64,000 bases of DNA from Mucilaginibacter flavidus (GTDB taxonomy: Bacteria; Bacteroidota; Bacteroidia; Sphingobacteriales; Sphingobacteriaceae): NCBI RefSeq assembly GCF_024055575.1, contig NZ_JAMXOE010000025.1, positions 1 to 64,000 on the forward strand, given 5' to 3'. This document shows, piece by piece, positions 1 to 7,773 of this stretch. The notes beneath the pieces were generated by a model, which saw only the letters and a list, made by a program, of their open reading frames with translations, did not search any database and was not told the origin of the DNA. Position 1 is the first letter of the stretch; each line of letters starts with the position of its first letter. A program made the position numbers and the translations under genes.

Positions 1-153
1 CAAGCCTACCAATGGGGTAATACCCGAAAGGGTCACTGGCGAACGGTACATAGTCCAATCCTTACCAGCGCCTTAAACAACGCACTTCTAAAGAGAGCGG
101 GGTTTGTAAGTCTGAAAAACATCACAACCCCGCTGAAAACTGTTAATGTTTAA
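1..153 (+). CDS. Group II intron reverse transcriptase/maturase, C-terminal end (partial)
   Basis: The window opens inside an open frame that reads to a TAA at 151-153, giving about 50 residues. It contains the YQWGNTRKGHWR block, which resembles the C-terminal end of group II intron-encoded maturases of the type without an HNH endonuclease domain. Intron RNA domains V and VI follow directly, as expected for a maturase ORF ending just before the catalytic core. The reverse transcriptase domain lies upstream, outside the window, so activity cannot be judged. The visible part has no stop or frameshift. Confidence 0.85.
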   Translation, partial: QAYQWGNTRKGHWRTVHSPILTSALNNALLKRAGFVSLKNITTPLKTVNV

Positions 154-154
154 T

Positions 155-232
155 GAACCGCCTTATGCCGAACGGCACGTACGGTGGTGTGAGAGGACAG
201 TAAGGGAAATAATCCCTTACTTCCTACTCGAT
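155..232 (+). ncRNA. Group II intron domains V and VI
   Basis: Domain V: ACCGCC (157-162) pairs with GGTGGT (183-188, including one G-U pair) and TGCC (166-169) pairs with GGCA (174-177) around a GAAC tetraloop, with CGTAC as the internal bulge side. This is the usual catalytic hairpin layout. Domain VI: AGTAAGGG (199-206) pairs perfectly with CCCTTACT (214-221), followed by CCTACTCGAT with the likely branch-point adenosine. The pairings are read directly from the sequence; the domain assignment follows from position after the maturase ORF. Confidence 0.75.
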
Positions 233-282
233 GATTTGATTTTTTACATTAAGCCTCAAATCAAAAAGTTAAATTTGCCGGT

Positions 283-879
283 ATGTTTTGGTACGAAGAT
301 GAAGTAAAACGACTGGAAACAACCGGCCGGCAAACAGGTTATAAAGCCGGGACAATTTTCTATGGCAGCTCAACCATCCGGCTATGGGATAGCATGCAGA
401 GCGATCTTCCCAACCTGCAACCTGTTAACCTTGGCTTTGGCGGTTCGACCCTGGCGGCCTGCGTTTGGTTTTTTGCCCGGGTAATGCATGGCTATAAGCC
501 CGAACGGTTAGTTGTGTATGCGGGCGATAATGATTTGGGGGATGGCCGGCACCCCGAGGAAATATTTATCTTTTTTCAGCAACTGGCTGCTGTTGCCAAA
601 CAGCATTTTGGCGACCTGCCATGTTATTTTATTTCGCTAAAACCAAGCGTAAGACGGTGGAACATTGCAGACCAGTTTAGTTTTACCAACGGCCTGATAG
701 CAAAGGAAATAGCCGACCGCCTTCCCGATTGGCAATATATAGATGTATTTACGGCTATGCTCAACGCTGATGGACGGCCCAACCGGGATTTATTTTTGGA
801 TGACGGCCTGCACCTGAGCAGCCAGGGGTATAACCTGTGGAAAACAATTATTGCTGATAAAATATGTGTCGATTGTTAA
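283..879 (+). CDS. SGNH/GDSL-type hydrolase
   Basis: A 198-residue cytoplasmic-looking protein without signal peptide. It has the SGNH-fold blocks in order: GSSTIRLW near residue 28 (block I, nucleophile Ser), NLGFGGS near 50 (block II Gly), AGDNDLGDG near 82 (block III Asn), and DGLHLSSQGY near 175 (block V with the Asp and His of the triad). Family members are esterases, lipases or acetyl-hydrolases; the substrate cannot be read from the sequence. It is followed after 59 bp by a second esterase-like gene on the same strand, so the two may be co-transcribed. The upstream neighbour is the group II intron. Confidence 0.85.
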   Translation: MFWYEDEVKRLETTGRQTGYKAGTIFYGSSTIRLWDSMQSDLPNLQPVNLGFGGSTLAACVWFFARVMHGYKPERLVVYAGDNDLGDGRHPEEIFIFFQQLAAVAKQHFGDLPCYFISLKPSVRRWNIADQFSFTNGLIAKEIADRLPDWQYIDVFTAMLNADGRPNRDLFLDDGLHLSSQGYNLWKTIIADKICVDC

Positions 880-938
880 CCCAGCATTTATCTTCAGTTA
901 ACACGTTTTAAGGACATTTGCCCGACTAAGCCATACCA

Positions 939-1667
939 ATGAAGAGGGAATATCACAAATGGTATAGCGACCGGATGCAACGGGAGATGGAGTTGCTGGT
1001 TTTTGGGCATAGTGGAAGGGCGATACTATTTTTCCCTACCCGTATGGCCCGTTTTTTTGATTACGAAAACTGGGGTATTGTTGATGCCCTGCGGGAGCGT
1101 ATAAATAACGGCGAATTCCAGCTGTTTTGCGTTGACAGTGTCGACAACGAAAGCTTTTACAACAATAATATCCACCCTGCAGATCGTATCAGGCGGCACT
1201 TGCAATATGAGCAATACATTCTAAAGGAAGTAGTCCCGCTAATGCAGTCACGGAGCGGCGGTAGTCAATTGCAAGTGGCTGGCTGTAGTATGGGCGCTTA
1301 CCATGCCGCCAATTTTGCATTAAAGTATCCGCAGCTTTTTAAGCGTCTAGTCTGCATGAGCGGGCGATACGATCTTACCCAAAAAATCGAGGACTTCAGG
1401 GATCTTTTTGACTCCTATCACAACGAAGATATTTATTTCAACATGCCGCAGCAGTTTTTGCCGAACATATCTGACTGCACACTTTTAAATTCGATACGCG
1501 CAATGGAGATCATTGTGGCTATTGGTGAAACAGACCCTTTCATAAACGACAACCGTTATTTTAACCAGATGCTTTGGGCAAAAGGCGTCGCCAACCAATT
1601 TTATGTATGGAGCGGTTTTGCACACCGGCCCAGGTATTGGCGGCAAATGGTTGCGCTATATTTATAA
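939..1667 (+). CDS. Alpha/beta-hydrolase, esterase D-like
   Basis: A 242-residue protein of the putative esterase family. The nucleophile elbow GCSMGAYHA lies near residue 115, and a C-terminal FAHRPRYW segment supplies the likely catalytic His; IGETDPFIND probably carries the acidic residue. The N-terminal part (GHSGRAILFFPT) is the usual first strand and oxyanion region. No signal peptide is visible. It probably acts on a small ester, but the substrate is unknown. It lies 59 bp downstream of the SGNH hydrolase and ends before a strong inverted repeat shared with the convergent gene at 1804-3099. Confidence 0.8.
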   Translation: MKREYHKWYSDRMQREMELLVFGHSGRAILFFPTRMARFFDYENWGIVDALRERINNGEFQLFCVDSVDNESFYNNNIHPADRIRRHLQYEQYILKEVVPLMQSRSGGSQLQVAGCSMGAYHAANFALKYPQLFKRLVCMSGRYDLTQKIEDFRDLFDSYHNEDIYFNMPQQFLPNISDCTLLNSIRAMEIIVAIGETDPFINDNRYFNQMLWAKGVANQFYVWSGFAHRPRYWRQMVALYL

Positions 1668-1736
1668 TTCAGCAGGTTTAATTGGGGTTGATTCGATATT
1701 CAGCGAAGTGGAGCGCAAAATCGAAAAAACACAGAG

Positions 1737-1771
1737 TTCGTGGCACTTTTAACCTTTAAAAGTGCCACGAA
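1737..1771. terminator. Bidirectional terminator-like hairpin
   Basis: A perfect 16-bp inverted repeat, arms at 1737-1752 and 1756-1771, separated by three bases. It lies between the convergent genes ending at 1667 (+) and 1804 (-). The AT-rich inner part of the arms could serve as the U tract in either direction. Confidence 0.65.
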
Positions 1772-1803
1772 ATATCGTTGAAGATTCTGAAGAATGTGAC
1801 CAA

Positions 1804-3099
1804 CTATTTATTCTTTTCGGCCCACTGTTTTATAGCGGTGATGGCCTCGTATAATACGCCTGCTTCGCCTCTAAAGTCGCCGGAACCTTCGGCTTTGCCG
1901 GTTTGTACATTGTACCACTCATAAAAACCTTTATTAGCGATAACCCTGTTGAGCATGGGCGACAGTTCCTTGTAGGCATCCGCTGGCATATTATACAATA
2001 GGAGAGGAGCGATCATACGGCCGCCAAACCATGTCCAGTCTCCGGCGTTTTGATAATTGTAAGGGGCCATATTAGGGTACGCCTCTTTAGGATACGGGGG
2101 GTAAACAGTAATGCCGATGGTAGCATGTTTTTCTTTGGCAGCAGCTGCCAGCATTTGCCGGTTTATTTCCTTAACCTCGGCAGGGATATTAAAGCCAGCC
2201 TGAATAGCACAAATAGATCCGCCTAAATAAAGTATCCGGTCTTCATTAAATCCGGACGGAAAAGGGCTTCCGTTTAAATAAATATGCGGATGGTATTTTT
2301 GAACCTTGGCATCCCATAAATACTTGCGTACATTTTTGGTAATTCCGGCTGCTACAGCCGCCCAATCGTTGGTGCTTTTGTAGTTCTTGGGTTTCATGGC
2401 TATAAAATCATGAAGCGCCTTAACATACATAGCGTTATCGTAAATATCAGCCGACCATTTGGTTTTATCGTTAATAGCTACACCCCAGCCGCCTTCCGTC
2501 TGAACATCGCCCCAATCAATGGTGGTGGCCCCGGTAACCAAACCATATTTTGCCGACCATCTGTCTTTTTGAATATAGTTAAACGCGTCTTCCATGCGCT
2601 GTATAACTGTTTTATTGCCAATAACCTCATCAAGTATGGAAGTATCGCCTGTAATATCAATGTATTTTTTAACTGCCTGCACCAGCGACGATTCCTGGTC
2701 TGTTTCCACCGTGTTTTTATGTGCGGCCCAACCACGCAGTAATGGCGAATAACGGTATGCATAACCTACGTTAGCTGTAGCACTGTCAACCACGCCATCT
2801 ACAATATTACCATCGGCACCCTGGATCTTAAAAAACATCAGGAGCTTGCTCTTTACCTCCTCTTTGGGATGCACTTTTAGCGAGCCTTTAATAAATGTAT
2901 TAAAATCCCGGATCCAAACTTCAGCGTATGAGGTGCCGGCCGAAAAACCCGAAAGCAGTTTTAATCCCCTGGCTTCGATGGTATCCAGGCGGGCATCCGC
3001 TAATATTGTTTTTGCAAGCTGCGCTTTACGGGATTGGGTCTGGGCGCTTATTGAGCATGCTGATAACAAAATAAAAAAGGCAGATAATGATAGCTTCAT
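1804..3099 (-). CDS. Secreted six-hairpin glycosidase-like protein
   Basis: A 431-residue exported protein. The N-terminus is hydrophobic and has a possible lipobox (LSAC, residues 12-15), so it could be a lipoprotein or be cleaved after the following SISAQ. The rest looks like an (alpha/alpha)6-barrel glycosidase: VWIRDFNTF near 61, ETDQESS near 133, ATTIDWGDVQ near 191, and NAGDWTWFGGRM in the C-terminal third, with regularly spaced helical hairpins. Such folds are used by several GH families; I cannot assign one. A consensus promoter lies directly upstream. It is monocistronic and points away from the AraC regulator at 3253, which could be its controller. Confidence 0.65.
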   Translation of the reverse strand: MKLSLSAFFILLSACSISAQTQSRKAQLAKTILADARLDTIEARGLKLLSGFSAGTSYAEVWIRDFNTFIKGSLKVHPKEEVKSKLLMFFKIQGADGNIVDGVVDSATANVGYAYRYSPLLRGWAAHKNTVETDQESSLVQAVKKYIDITGDTSILDEVIGNKTVIQRMEDAFNYIQKDRWSAKYGLVTGATTIDWGDVQTEGGWGVAINDKTKWSADIYDNAMYVKALHDFIAMKPKNYKSTNDWAAVAAGITKNVRKYLWDAKVQKYHPHIYLNGSPFPSGFNEDRILYLGGSICAIQAGFNIPAEVKEINRQMLAAAAKEKHATIGITVYPPYPKEAYPNMAPYNYQNAGDWTWFGGRMIAPLLLYNMPADAYKELSPMLNRVIANKGFYEWYNVQTGKAEGSGDFRGEAGVLYEAITAIKQWAEKNK

Positions 3100-3140
3100 A
3101 TAAAAAGGGAATTAAACGATGGCCAATATGTTATTATGTA

Positions 3141-3171
3141 CAAACATAAACACATTTAAAATATTTCCAAA
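3141..3171 (-). promoter_or_regulatory. Consensus Bacteroidota promoter of the glycosidase-like gene
   Basis: On the minus strand, TTTG (3171-3168) is followed after exactly 19 bases by TATGTTTG (3148-3141). This matches the Bacteroidota primary sigma consensus TTTG-N19-TAnnTTTG with no mismatch. The predicted start of transcription is near 3134, giving a leader of about 35 bases before the ATG at 3099. Confidence 0.8.
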
Positions 3172-3252
3172 TTTTTATCGATCATTTTATGATTGGTAGA
3201 TGAATAGATTTTCTTTTTCTATTTTCGGATCAATCTTCTTGTGGCTTATATT

Positions 3253-4152
3253 ATGAAGAAAACAAAAACTGCTCTTCCCTATTACACAGAAATCAACGAT
3301 TTCCTGGCTTCTATTCCATGGCCGGGCCGAACAACTAACCCAGACTTTTACTGTTTACGGTTAAAGCCACTAGATCAGGAAGTGAAGGTATACCGGCCGC
3401 CGTTTAAACGTTCATTTTATTTTTTTGCCCTGTTCTTCAATTCCGGTAAGATAGAAGTTAATTATGGCGATCAAACCATTCATGATCCAGATTCATATCT
3501 CGTCTTTCATTCGCCCAATCTTGTATATAGTTTTGCTCATAATAACAACCTGGAGGGATATGTGATTTATTTTAAGCCGGAATGCTTCTCATTCTTCAAG
3601 CCAGACTTTCACCAGCAATTTCCCTTATTTGATGTGTTACATACTAACCTGTTTAAGTTTGACCATGCCACATTTAAACAATTAACGCAACATTTTGAAG
3701 CTGTATTTAACGCCTATGAAAGGTCGGCCAAAGCACAGCATATTGAAGCAAGGATACAGTTACTTGGCTTGCTCTACCACCTTGAAGACTTTGCGTTGGA
3801 GAAGAAAAAGGAAATTCCCCGGGCTACAACGCAGCAGACCCTGTTGCGTAAATTTATCCAGTTAATTGATAACCATTATATCAATAAGCGCACCGTGCAG
3901 GAATACGCAGATATGCTTTCTGTTACAGCCAACTATCTCTCTCAATCAGTCAAAAGTGTTTCGGGGAAAAATGCGCTTACTTTTATCGCCGAACGCCTTG
4001 CCGCCGAGGCCAGATCCCTCATTCAATACACCGATTTTGAGGTAGCCGAGATTGCCTATCAGCTCAACTTTTCAGACCCCGCAAATTTTGGCAAATTTTT
4101 CAAAAAGCATGTGGGCCTGCCGCCATCGGAGTTCCGGAAACAATACAAGTAA
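3253..4152 (+). CDS. AraC-family transcriptional regulator
   Basis: A 299-residue regulator. The C-terminal third (about 200-299) carries two helix-turn-helix motifs typical of AraC/XylS proteins: VQEYADMLSVTANYLSQSVK and DFEVAEIAYQLNFSDPANFGKFFKKHVG, followed by PPSEFRK. The N-terminal part contains a cupin-like sensor segment (residues about 40-120). I chose the ATG at 3253 over an in-frame GTG at 3241 because GTG adds only four residues without conserved content. It is divergent from the glycosidase-like gene (start codons about 150 bp apart) and 103 bp upstream of the VOC gene. The effector is unknown. Confidence 0.9.
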   Translation: MKKTKTALPYYTEINDFLASIPWPGRTTNPDFYCLRLKPLDQEVKVYRPPFKRSFYFFALFFNSGKIEVNYGDQTIHDPDSYLVFHSPNLVYSFAHNNNLEGYVIYFKPECFSFFKPDFHQQFPLFDVLHTNLFKFDHATFKQLTQHFEAVFNAYERSAKAQHIEARIQLLGLLYHLEDFALEKKKEIPRATTQQTLLRKFIQLIDNHYINKRTVQEYADMLSVTANYLSQSVKSVSGKNALTFIAERLAAEARSLIQYTDFEVAEIAYQLNFSDPANFGKFFKKHVGLPPSEFRKQYK

Positions 4153-4255
4153 TTAAATTGACCTGTTTATCCAAGTTTTCGACCAAATTTCCTGCTTTAG
4201 TTTAAGTTTTTTTGCCTGATAAATTAAATATATCCAAAACGATCAGTTTAAAAAC

Positions 4256-4663
4256 ATGGCAACTAAAGTATTTATTAATCTACCTGTGACGAACCTGGCT
4301 AAGTCTATGGAGTTCTTCCAAAATTTAGGGTTTTCTTTTAATCCGCAATTTACCGATGAAAAAGCCGGATGCATGATTGTTAGCGACAGCATTTTTGTGA
4401 TGCTGCTTACAGCCACTTATTTCAAATCTTTTATAGATACTGAAGTTTGCGACGCGCATCACTCCACCGAAGTACTCATTGCGCTTGACGCCGCATCGGC
4501 AGACGAAGTGAAACAATTTGTCGGCAAAGCCGAATCACTGGGCGGAAAGATATACGCCAAGGCACAGGACCACGGCTGGATGTACCAACACAGCTTTGCC
4601 GACCTTGACGGTCACAAATGGGAAATGGCCTATCTCGATATGAGTCAGTTCCCGCAATCGTAA
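4256..4663 (+). CDS. VOC-family (glyoxalase/dioxygenase fold) protein
   Basis: A 135-residue protein with two beta-alpha-beta-beta-beta units of the vicinal oxygen chelate superfamily: FINLPVTNLAKSMEFFQNLGF at the N-terminus and SFADLDGHKWEMAYLD at the C-terminus. It is the short, single-domain form often annotated as a glyoxalase or bleomycin-resistance-like protein; the actual substrate is unknown. It precedes the DUF1801/YdeI gene by 21 bp, so the two probably form an operon. A similar VOC-DUF1801 pairing is common in soil Bacteroidota. Confidence 0.85.
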   Translation: MATKVFINLPVTNLAKSMEFFQNLGFSFNPQFTDEKAGCMIVSDSIFVMLLTATYFKSFIDTEVCDAHHSTEVLIALDAASADEVKQFVGKAESLGGKIYAKAQDHGWMYQHSFADLDGHKWEMAYLDMSQFPQS

Positions 4664-4684
4664 ACTGTTTAAAAATTAAACGTT

Positions 4685-5299
4685 ATGAACTACAATTCAG
4701 CAGTAGATGCTTACATAGCCAACTCGGAAGATTTTGCAAAACCCATTCTTGAGCACTGGCGCCAGCTTATTCATGAAAATTGCCCGGGCGCCGCAGAGAA
4801 GATAAAATGGAGCCTGCCCCATTTTGATTATAATGGCGATAATATGCTTGTAATGGCATCCTATAAAAATCATTGCTCTTTCTCCTTCCTGAAGGATGGC
4901 CTAATGACGGACCCGCGCCTGAAGGCAAACAAGGACTTGAAGCCAATCCAAAGATTTTTGGGGAAGATCAGCAAAATAAGCGATCTTCCACCGGACGATG
5001 AATTTATAGCCATGCTTAAAGAGGCCGTGCTGTTAAATGAAAAAAGCATCAAGATAAAAAGGGAGAAGCCGGAATCTGACAAACCCAAGGTACTGGAAAC
5101 CCCCGATTATCTGCTGGCAGCGTTAGTAGCTAACCCAAAAGTAAAGGAAGTTTTTGAAACCAAATCTAACTCTTTCCGCAAGGAATATATTATTTGGATT
5201 ACCGATGCCAAAACGGATGAGACGCGACAAAAAAGAATAAGTGAAGCTTTGGAGTGGATAGCCGAAGGAAAGGGCAGGTTTTGGAAACACCAAAAATAG
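4685..5299 (+). CDS. DUF1801 / YdeI (OmdA) domain protein
   Basis: A 204-residue two-part protein. Residues about 10-120 match the DUF1801 pattern (ILEHWRQLIHENCPGAAEKIKW, then FDYNG and CSFSFLK), a YdhG-like fold of unknown activity. The C-terminal part (about 135-204: YLLAALVANPKVKEVFE, YIIWITDAKTDETRQKRI) matches the YdeI/OmpD-associated (OmdA) domain. It contains no signal peptide or membrane segment. It follows the VOC gene by 21 bp and ends before a clear terminator hairpin, so it is the last gene of this small operon. A molecular function cannot be given. Confidence 0.85.
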   Translation: MNYNSAVDAYIANSEDFAKPILEHWRQLIHENCPGAAEKIKWSLPHFDYNGDNMLVMASYKNHCSFSFLKDGLMTDPRLKANKDLKPIQRFLGKISKISDLPPDDEFIAMLKEAVLLNEKSIKIKREKPESDKPKVLETPDYLLAALVANPKVKEVFETKSNSFRKEYIIWITDAKTDETRQKRISEALEWIAEGKGRFWKHQK

Positions 5300-5337
5300 C
5301 CACTTGTAAAATGCCACCCTGTCTTAAAATTACTTGG

Positions 5338-5382
5338 AAATAGAAACAAGAAATAGTGCTATCATCTCTTGTTTCTATTTTT
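5338..5382 (+). terminator. Terminator hairpin after the VOC-DUF1801 operon
   Basis: Perfect 14-bp inverted repeat (5338-5351 with 5367-5380, 15-base loop). The right arm ends in a T-rich run (CTATTTTT). It separates this operon from the regulated promoter at 5506. Confidence 0.65.
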
Positions 5383-5505
5383 GCTGCGATCTCGTTGATT
5401 TTAAGCTGCAAGGCCGGACTTTATGTCGCGTAGCAGAGTCTCGTTGTAAATATCCGCGGTTGAACCTTTATCCTACTGTGTAAAGGGCTTGCTGCAGATC
5501 CCAAT

Positions 5506-5571
5506 ATGATATCCATCATTTGTAATGATGACGATGGTCAATGGTTTACGATTGCCCTCTGTTTAATTTAG
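5506..5571 (+). promoter_or_regulatory. Paired FNR-like boxes and -7 element for the metallo-hydrolase gene
   Basis: Box 1 is ATGATATCCATCAT (5506-5519) and box 2 is ATGACGATGGTCAA (5528-5541). Both contain the dyad TGA-N6-TCA, and their centres are 22 bp apart. A -7-like element TAATTTAG (5564-5571, one mismatch to TAnnTTTG) begins 29.5 bp after the centre of box 2. That puts box 2 near -42, the usual site for class II activation by Crp/Fnr proteins. The predicted transcript would start near 5578, 14 bases before the ATG at 5592. Confidence 0.75.
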
Positions 5572-5591
5572 TGCTGTCACTAAAAAAGCAT

Positions 5592-7034
5592 ATGGAAAGT
5601 CAATCTGTCTATCTTCAATCATTGGGTGCCGCCGAAACAGTTACCGGCTCCAAGCACTTATTAATTGCTCCTGGTTTTAAATTAATGGTAGACTGCGGGC
5701 TGTTCCAGGGCATCAAATCGCTGCGGGAGCGAAATTGGGTAAAGCCGCCGGTTGATGTGACGACAATTGACGCAATATTACTTACCCATGCGCATCTGGA
5801 TCATTGCGGTTATCTGCCCCTGTTGATAAAAAATGGCTACAGGGGAAAGGTTTACATGAGTGAACCAACACGCGACCTGACCGAACTTATACTTAGAGAC
5901 AGCGCCAAACTACAGGAGGAAGATGCAGACAAAGCTAACAGGCATGGCTATAGCAAACGCAACCCTGCCCTGGCATTGTACACCACGAAAGATGTTGAAG
6001 CGGCTTTATTAAAGTTTGTCACCATCGATGTTTTAAAAGAATATCGCCTTACACCTAATATCTGGTTTAAATTTTACCCGGCCGGGCATATTTTAGGTGC
6101 ATGTTCGGTTGAGGTTAATTGTTATGATAAAACCGTTCTGTTTTCTGGTGACATAGGAAGATATCAATCGGAAATGCTGCCGGCTCCGCAACATCCCAAG
6201 GCTGCAGATTATATTGTTATGGAATCTACCTATGGCGACCGCTTGCATAAAACCAGTCAGCTTACAGATGAGCTGGCTTTTGTAATAAAGGATATGTTGT
6301 TTCACGGCGGTAATTTATTGATTCCCTGTTTTGCCGTGGGACGGGCCCAGGATGTGATCCACCTGTTGTATAAACTTAAACAGGAAAAGGAAATACCTGT
6401 TAGTCTGCCGGTTTTTCTTGACAGTCCGATGGCTGCCTCGGCAAGCAGGACATTGCTGCAACACACCGACTGGGTTATGATCAGCGCGAAGGAGTGTTCA
6501 CAAATGTTTAGCGGGGTTACTATTAGCCAGGACTACCAGCAAACCAGGAAAATCATCCGGCAAAAAAACAGCAAGATCATTTTGGCCGCCAGTGGTATGA
6601 TGACAGGCGGAAGGGTGCTGGAATATTTAAAACATTATTTGCCTGATGCTAAAAACACCATCTTACTGATAGGGTTCCAGGCCGAAGGTACCCGTGGCAG
6701 GGCTTTGTTAAACCAGGCGCCCGAAATAAAAATTCATGGACAGTATTACCCGGTGAGGGCGCAGGTTAAAGAGATTGGCGGGTTATCAGCACATGCTGAC
6801 CAGGGTGAACTACTCAGATGGTTAGGAGAATTCAACAGCAAACCTTCAAAAGTTTACTTAGTTCATGGTGAACCATCGGCACAGGAGGCATTGCGGGTTA
6901 AAATTAAAGATGAGTGCAAGGTCAACACGATAATCGTTAAGGAAAATCAACCGGAACTGCTTTTTACAATAAAAAACCAGGAAACCGGGGCGGCTGAAGT
7001 AAATGACCAACCACAGGTTTCTTTGCATTCATAG
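5592..7034 (+). CDS. MBL-fold beta-CASP RNA metallo-hydrolase
   Basis: A 480-residue enzyme of the metallo-beta-lactamase/beta-CASP class. The zinc-binding motif HAHLDHCG is near residue 62, with further metal ligands in FYPAGHILGAC and LFSGDIGR. The beta-CASP part contains MESTYGDR and PCFAVGRAQD, and the C-terminal RNA-specificity part contains GGLSAHADQ and VYLVHGEPSAQ. Relatives are RNA endo- or exonucleases related to CPSF-73. The ATG at 5592 is chosen because homology-like sequence begins there and an in-frame ATG at 5541 would overlap the regulatory box. The paired FNR-like boxes upstream suggest stress or oxygen-dependent expression. Confidence 0.9.
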   Translation: MESQSVYLQSLGAAETVTGSKHLLIAPGFKLMVDCGLFQGIKSLRERNWVKPPVDVTTIDAILLTHAHLDHCGYLPLLIKNGYRGKVYMSEPTRDLTELILRDSAKLQEEDADKANRHGYSKRNPALALYTTKDVEAALLKFVTIDVLKEYRLTPNIWFKFYPAGHILGACSVEVNCYDKTVLFSGDIGRYQSEMLPAPQHPKAADYIVMESTYGDRLHKTSQLTDELAFVIKDMLFHGGNLLIPCFAVGRAQDVIHLLYKLKQEKEIPVSLPVFLDSPMAASASRTLLQHTDWVMISAKECSQMFSGVTISQDYQQTRKIIRQKNSKIILAASGMMTGGRVLEYLKHYLPDAKNTILLIGFQAEGTRGRALLNQAPEIKIHGQYYPVRAQVKEIGGLSAHADQGELLRWLGEFNSKPSKVYLVHGEPSAQEALRVKIKDECKVNTIIVKENQPELLFTIKNQETGAAEVNDQPQVSLHS

Positions 7035-7064
7035 CTTACCGATCTCAACTATAACATTTAATAA

Positions 7065-7091
7065 GTTCAGTCTGGCTGGGGCGGACTGAAC
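7065..7091. terminator. Hairpin between convergent genes
   Basis: GTTCAGTC (7065-7072) pairs with GACTGAAC (7084-7091). It lies between the metallo-hydrolase (+) and PNPOx (-) genes; a T-rich run follows further on (7104-7112). Confidence 0.45.
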
Positions 7092-7109
7092 CGTTGATGC
7101 ATTTTTTAT

Positions 7110-7562
7110 TTAATTATCTTCAAACCGCCCCGTTTTTTTTGTCAATCGTATTTTATAAATAATCAATTCTACTTTGCTTTCTATATCGCCGGGGTTTTTA
7201 GTGATGCCATGCCATGGGTGGTCAGAGGGGTTATTTGAAAGCGGCATAATCCGGTGAATCAGTCCCTGCATTGTGCGCTCGCGTTCATCAGCATCCGTTA
7301 TTTCTTCAAACTTACCCCAGCTAATTATACTTTTCCAACGGAATATGCTTTGAATTTCGTCAACCTCGAAGCAAACATTTGGATTCTTGCGCATCATTTT
7401 AATTTTTTTTCCGGCAGACGAATGCCCATAAATGTAAGTACCATCGTAAACGTAATTGACCGGTACGATGTACGACACCCCTCGCACGCAGCAGGCAATC
7501 CTCCCGGTTACCTGCTTTTTAAGCATATCTTCTATTTGTAGCTCGCTCAGTTTACCTAACAT
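7110..7562 (-). CDS. Pyridoxamine 5'-phosphate oxidase-like flavoprotein
   Basis: A 150-residue protein with the split-barrel FMN-binding fold: GRIACCVRGVSYIVPVNYVYDG near 20-42, YGHSSAGKKIKMMRKNPNVCFEVDEI near 50-75 (phosphate-binding Lys and Arg positions), and WKSIISWGKFEEI near 85. It is of the short nitroimidazole-resistance/Pnp_oxase type, which usually binds FMN, F420 or haem, not the true PdxH length. It is convergent with the metallo-hydrolase and divergent from mlaE, and has its own pair of FNR-like boxes upstream. Its enzymatic role is unknown. Confidence 0.9.
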   Translation of the reverse strand: MLGKLSELQIEDMLKKQVTGRIACCVRGVSYIVPVNYVYDGTYIYGHSSAGKKIKMMRKNPNVCFEVDEIQSIFRWKSIISWGKFEEITDADERERTMQGLIHRIMPLSNNPSDHPWHGITKNPGDIESKVELIIYKIRLTKKTGRFEDN

Positions 7563-7583
7563 GATAGTGTTTTTTAATCAATG

Positions 7584-7648
7584 TAAAATTAGTTAGATAC
7601 AACCTGGCAAAGATGACAGGTGTCATTATTTACGCTGATTATTATCAT
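7584..7648 (-). promoter_or_regulatory. Paired FNR-like boxes and -7 element for the PNPOx-like gene
   Basis: The proximal box ATGACAGGTGTCAT (7613-7626) and the distal box CTGATTATTATCAT (7635-7648) both contain TGA-N6-TCA and lie 22 bp apart centre to centre. On the minus strand a -7-like TAATTTTA (7591-7584) begins 28.5 bp from the proximal centre. The predicted start of transcription is near 7577, about 15 bases upstream of the ATG at 7562. Confidence 0.75.
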
Positions 7649-7702
7649 GTGTTAATGTGCACTTGGGACGGGGTTTTAAAATTTGTTGAGAGTTAACCAT
7701 TT

Positions 7703-7769
7703 GTGATGTAAATCAGTAATTCTCATGAGTGTTGTCATTAAGGGTGGCAGGGCTTGCAGCCTATCTTTA
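7703..7769 (+). promoter_or_regulatory. Paired FNR-like boxes and -7 element for the mlaE operon
   Basis: GTGATGTAAATCAG (7703-7716) and ATGAGTGTTGTCAT (7725-7738) both contain TGA-N6-TCA and are 22 bp apart. TATCTTTA (7762-7769), one mismatch from TAnnTTTG, begins 30.5 bp after the second centre. The predicted transcription start then falls at about 7776, essentially on the ATG at 7774, which implies a leaderless or nearly leaderless mRNA or a second promoter. Confidence 0.7.
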
Positions 7770-7773
7770 GGCT

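Larger units (their letters stand above)
1..232 (+). mobile_element. 3' portion of a group II intron
   Basis: This stretch joins the end of a maturase ORF (1-153) to a folded RNA tail (155-232). The intron is inserted upstream of the SGNH hydrolase gene at 283, on the same strand. The 3' boundary is placed after CTACTCGAT at about 232, because group II introns end in AY and the preceding bases fit a domain VI 3' strand with its bulged adenosine. The boundary is inferred; the 5' end and target site lie outside the window. Confidence 0.75.
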
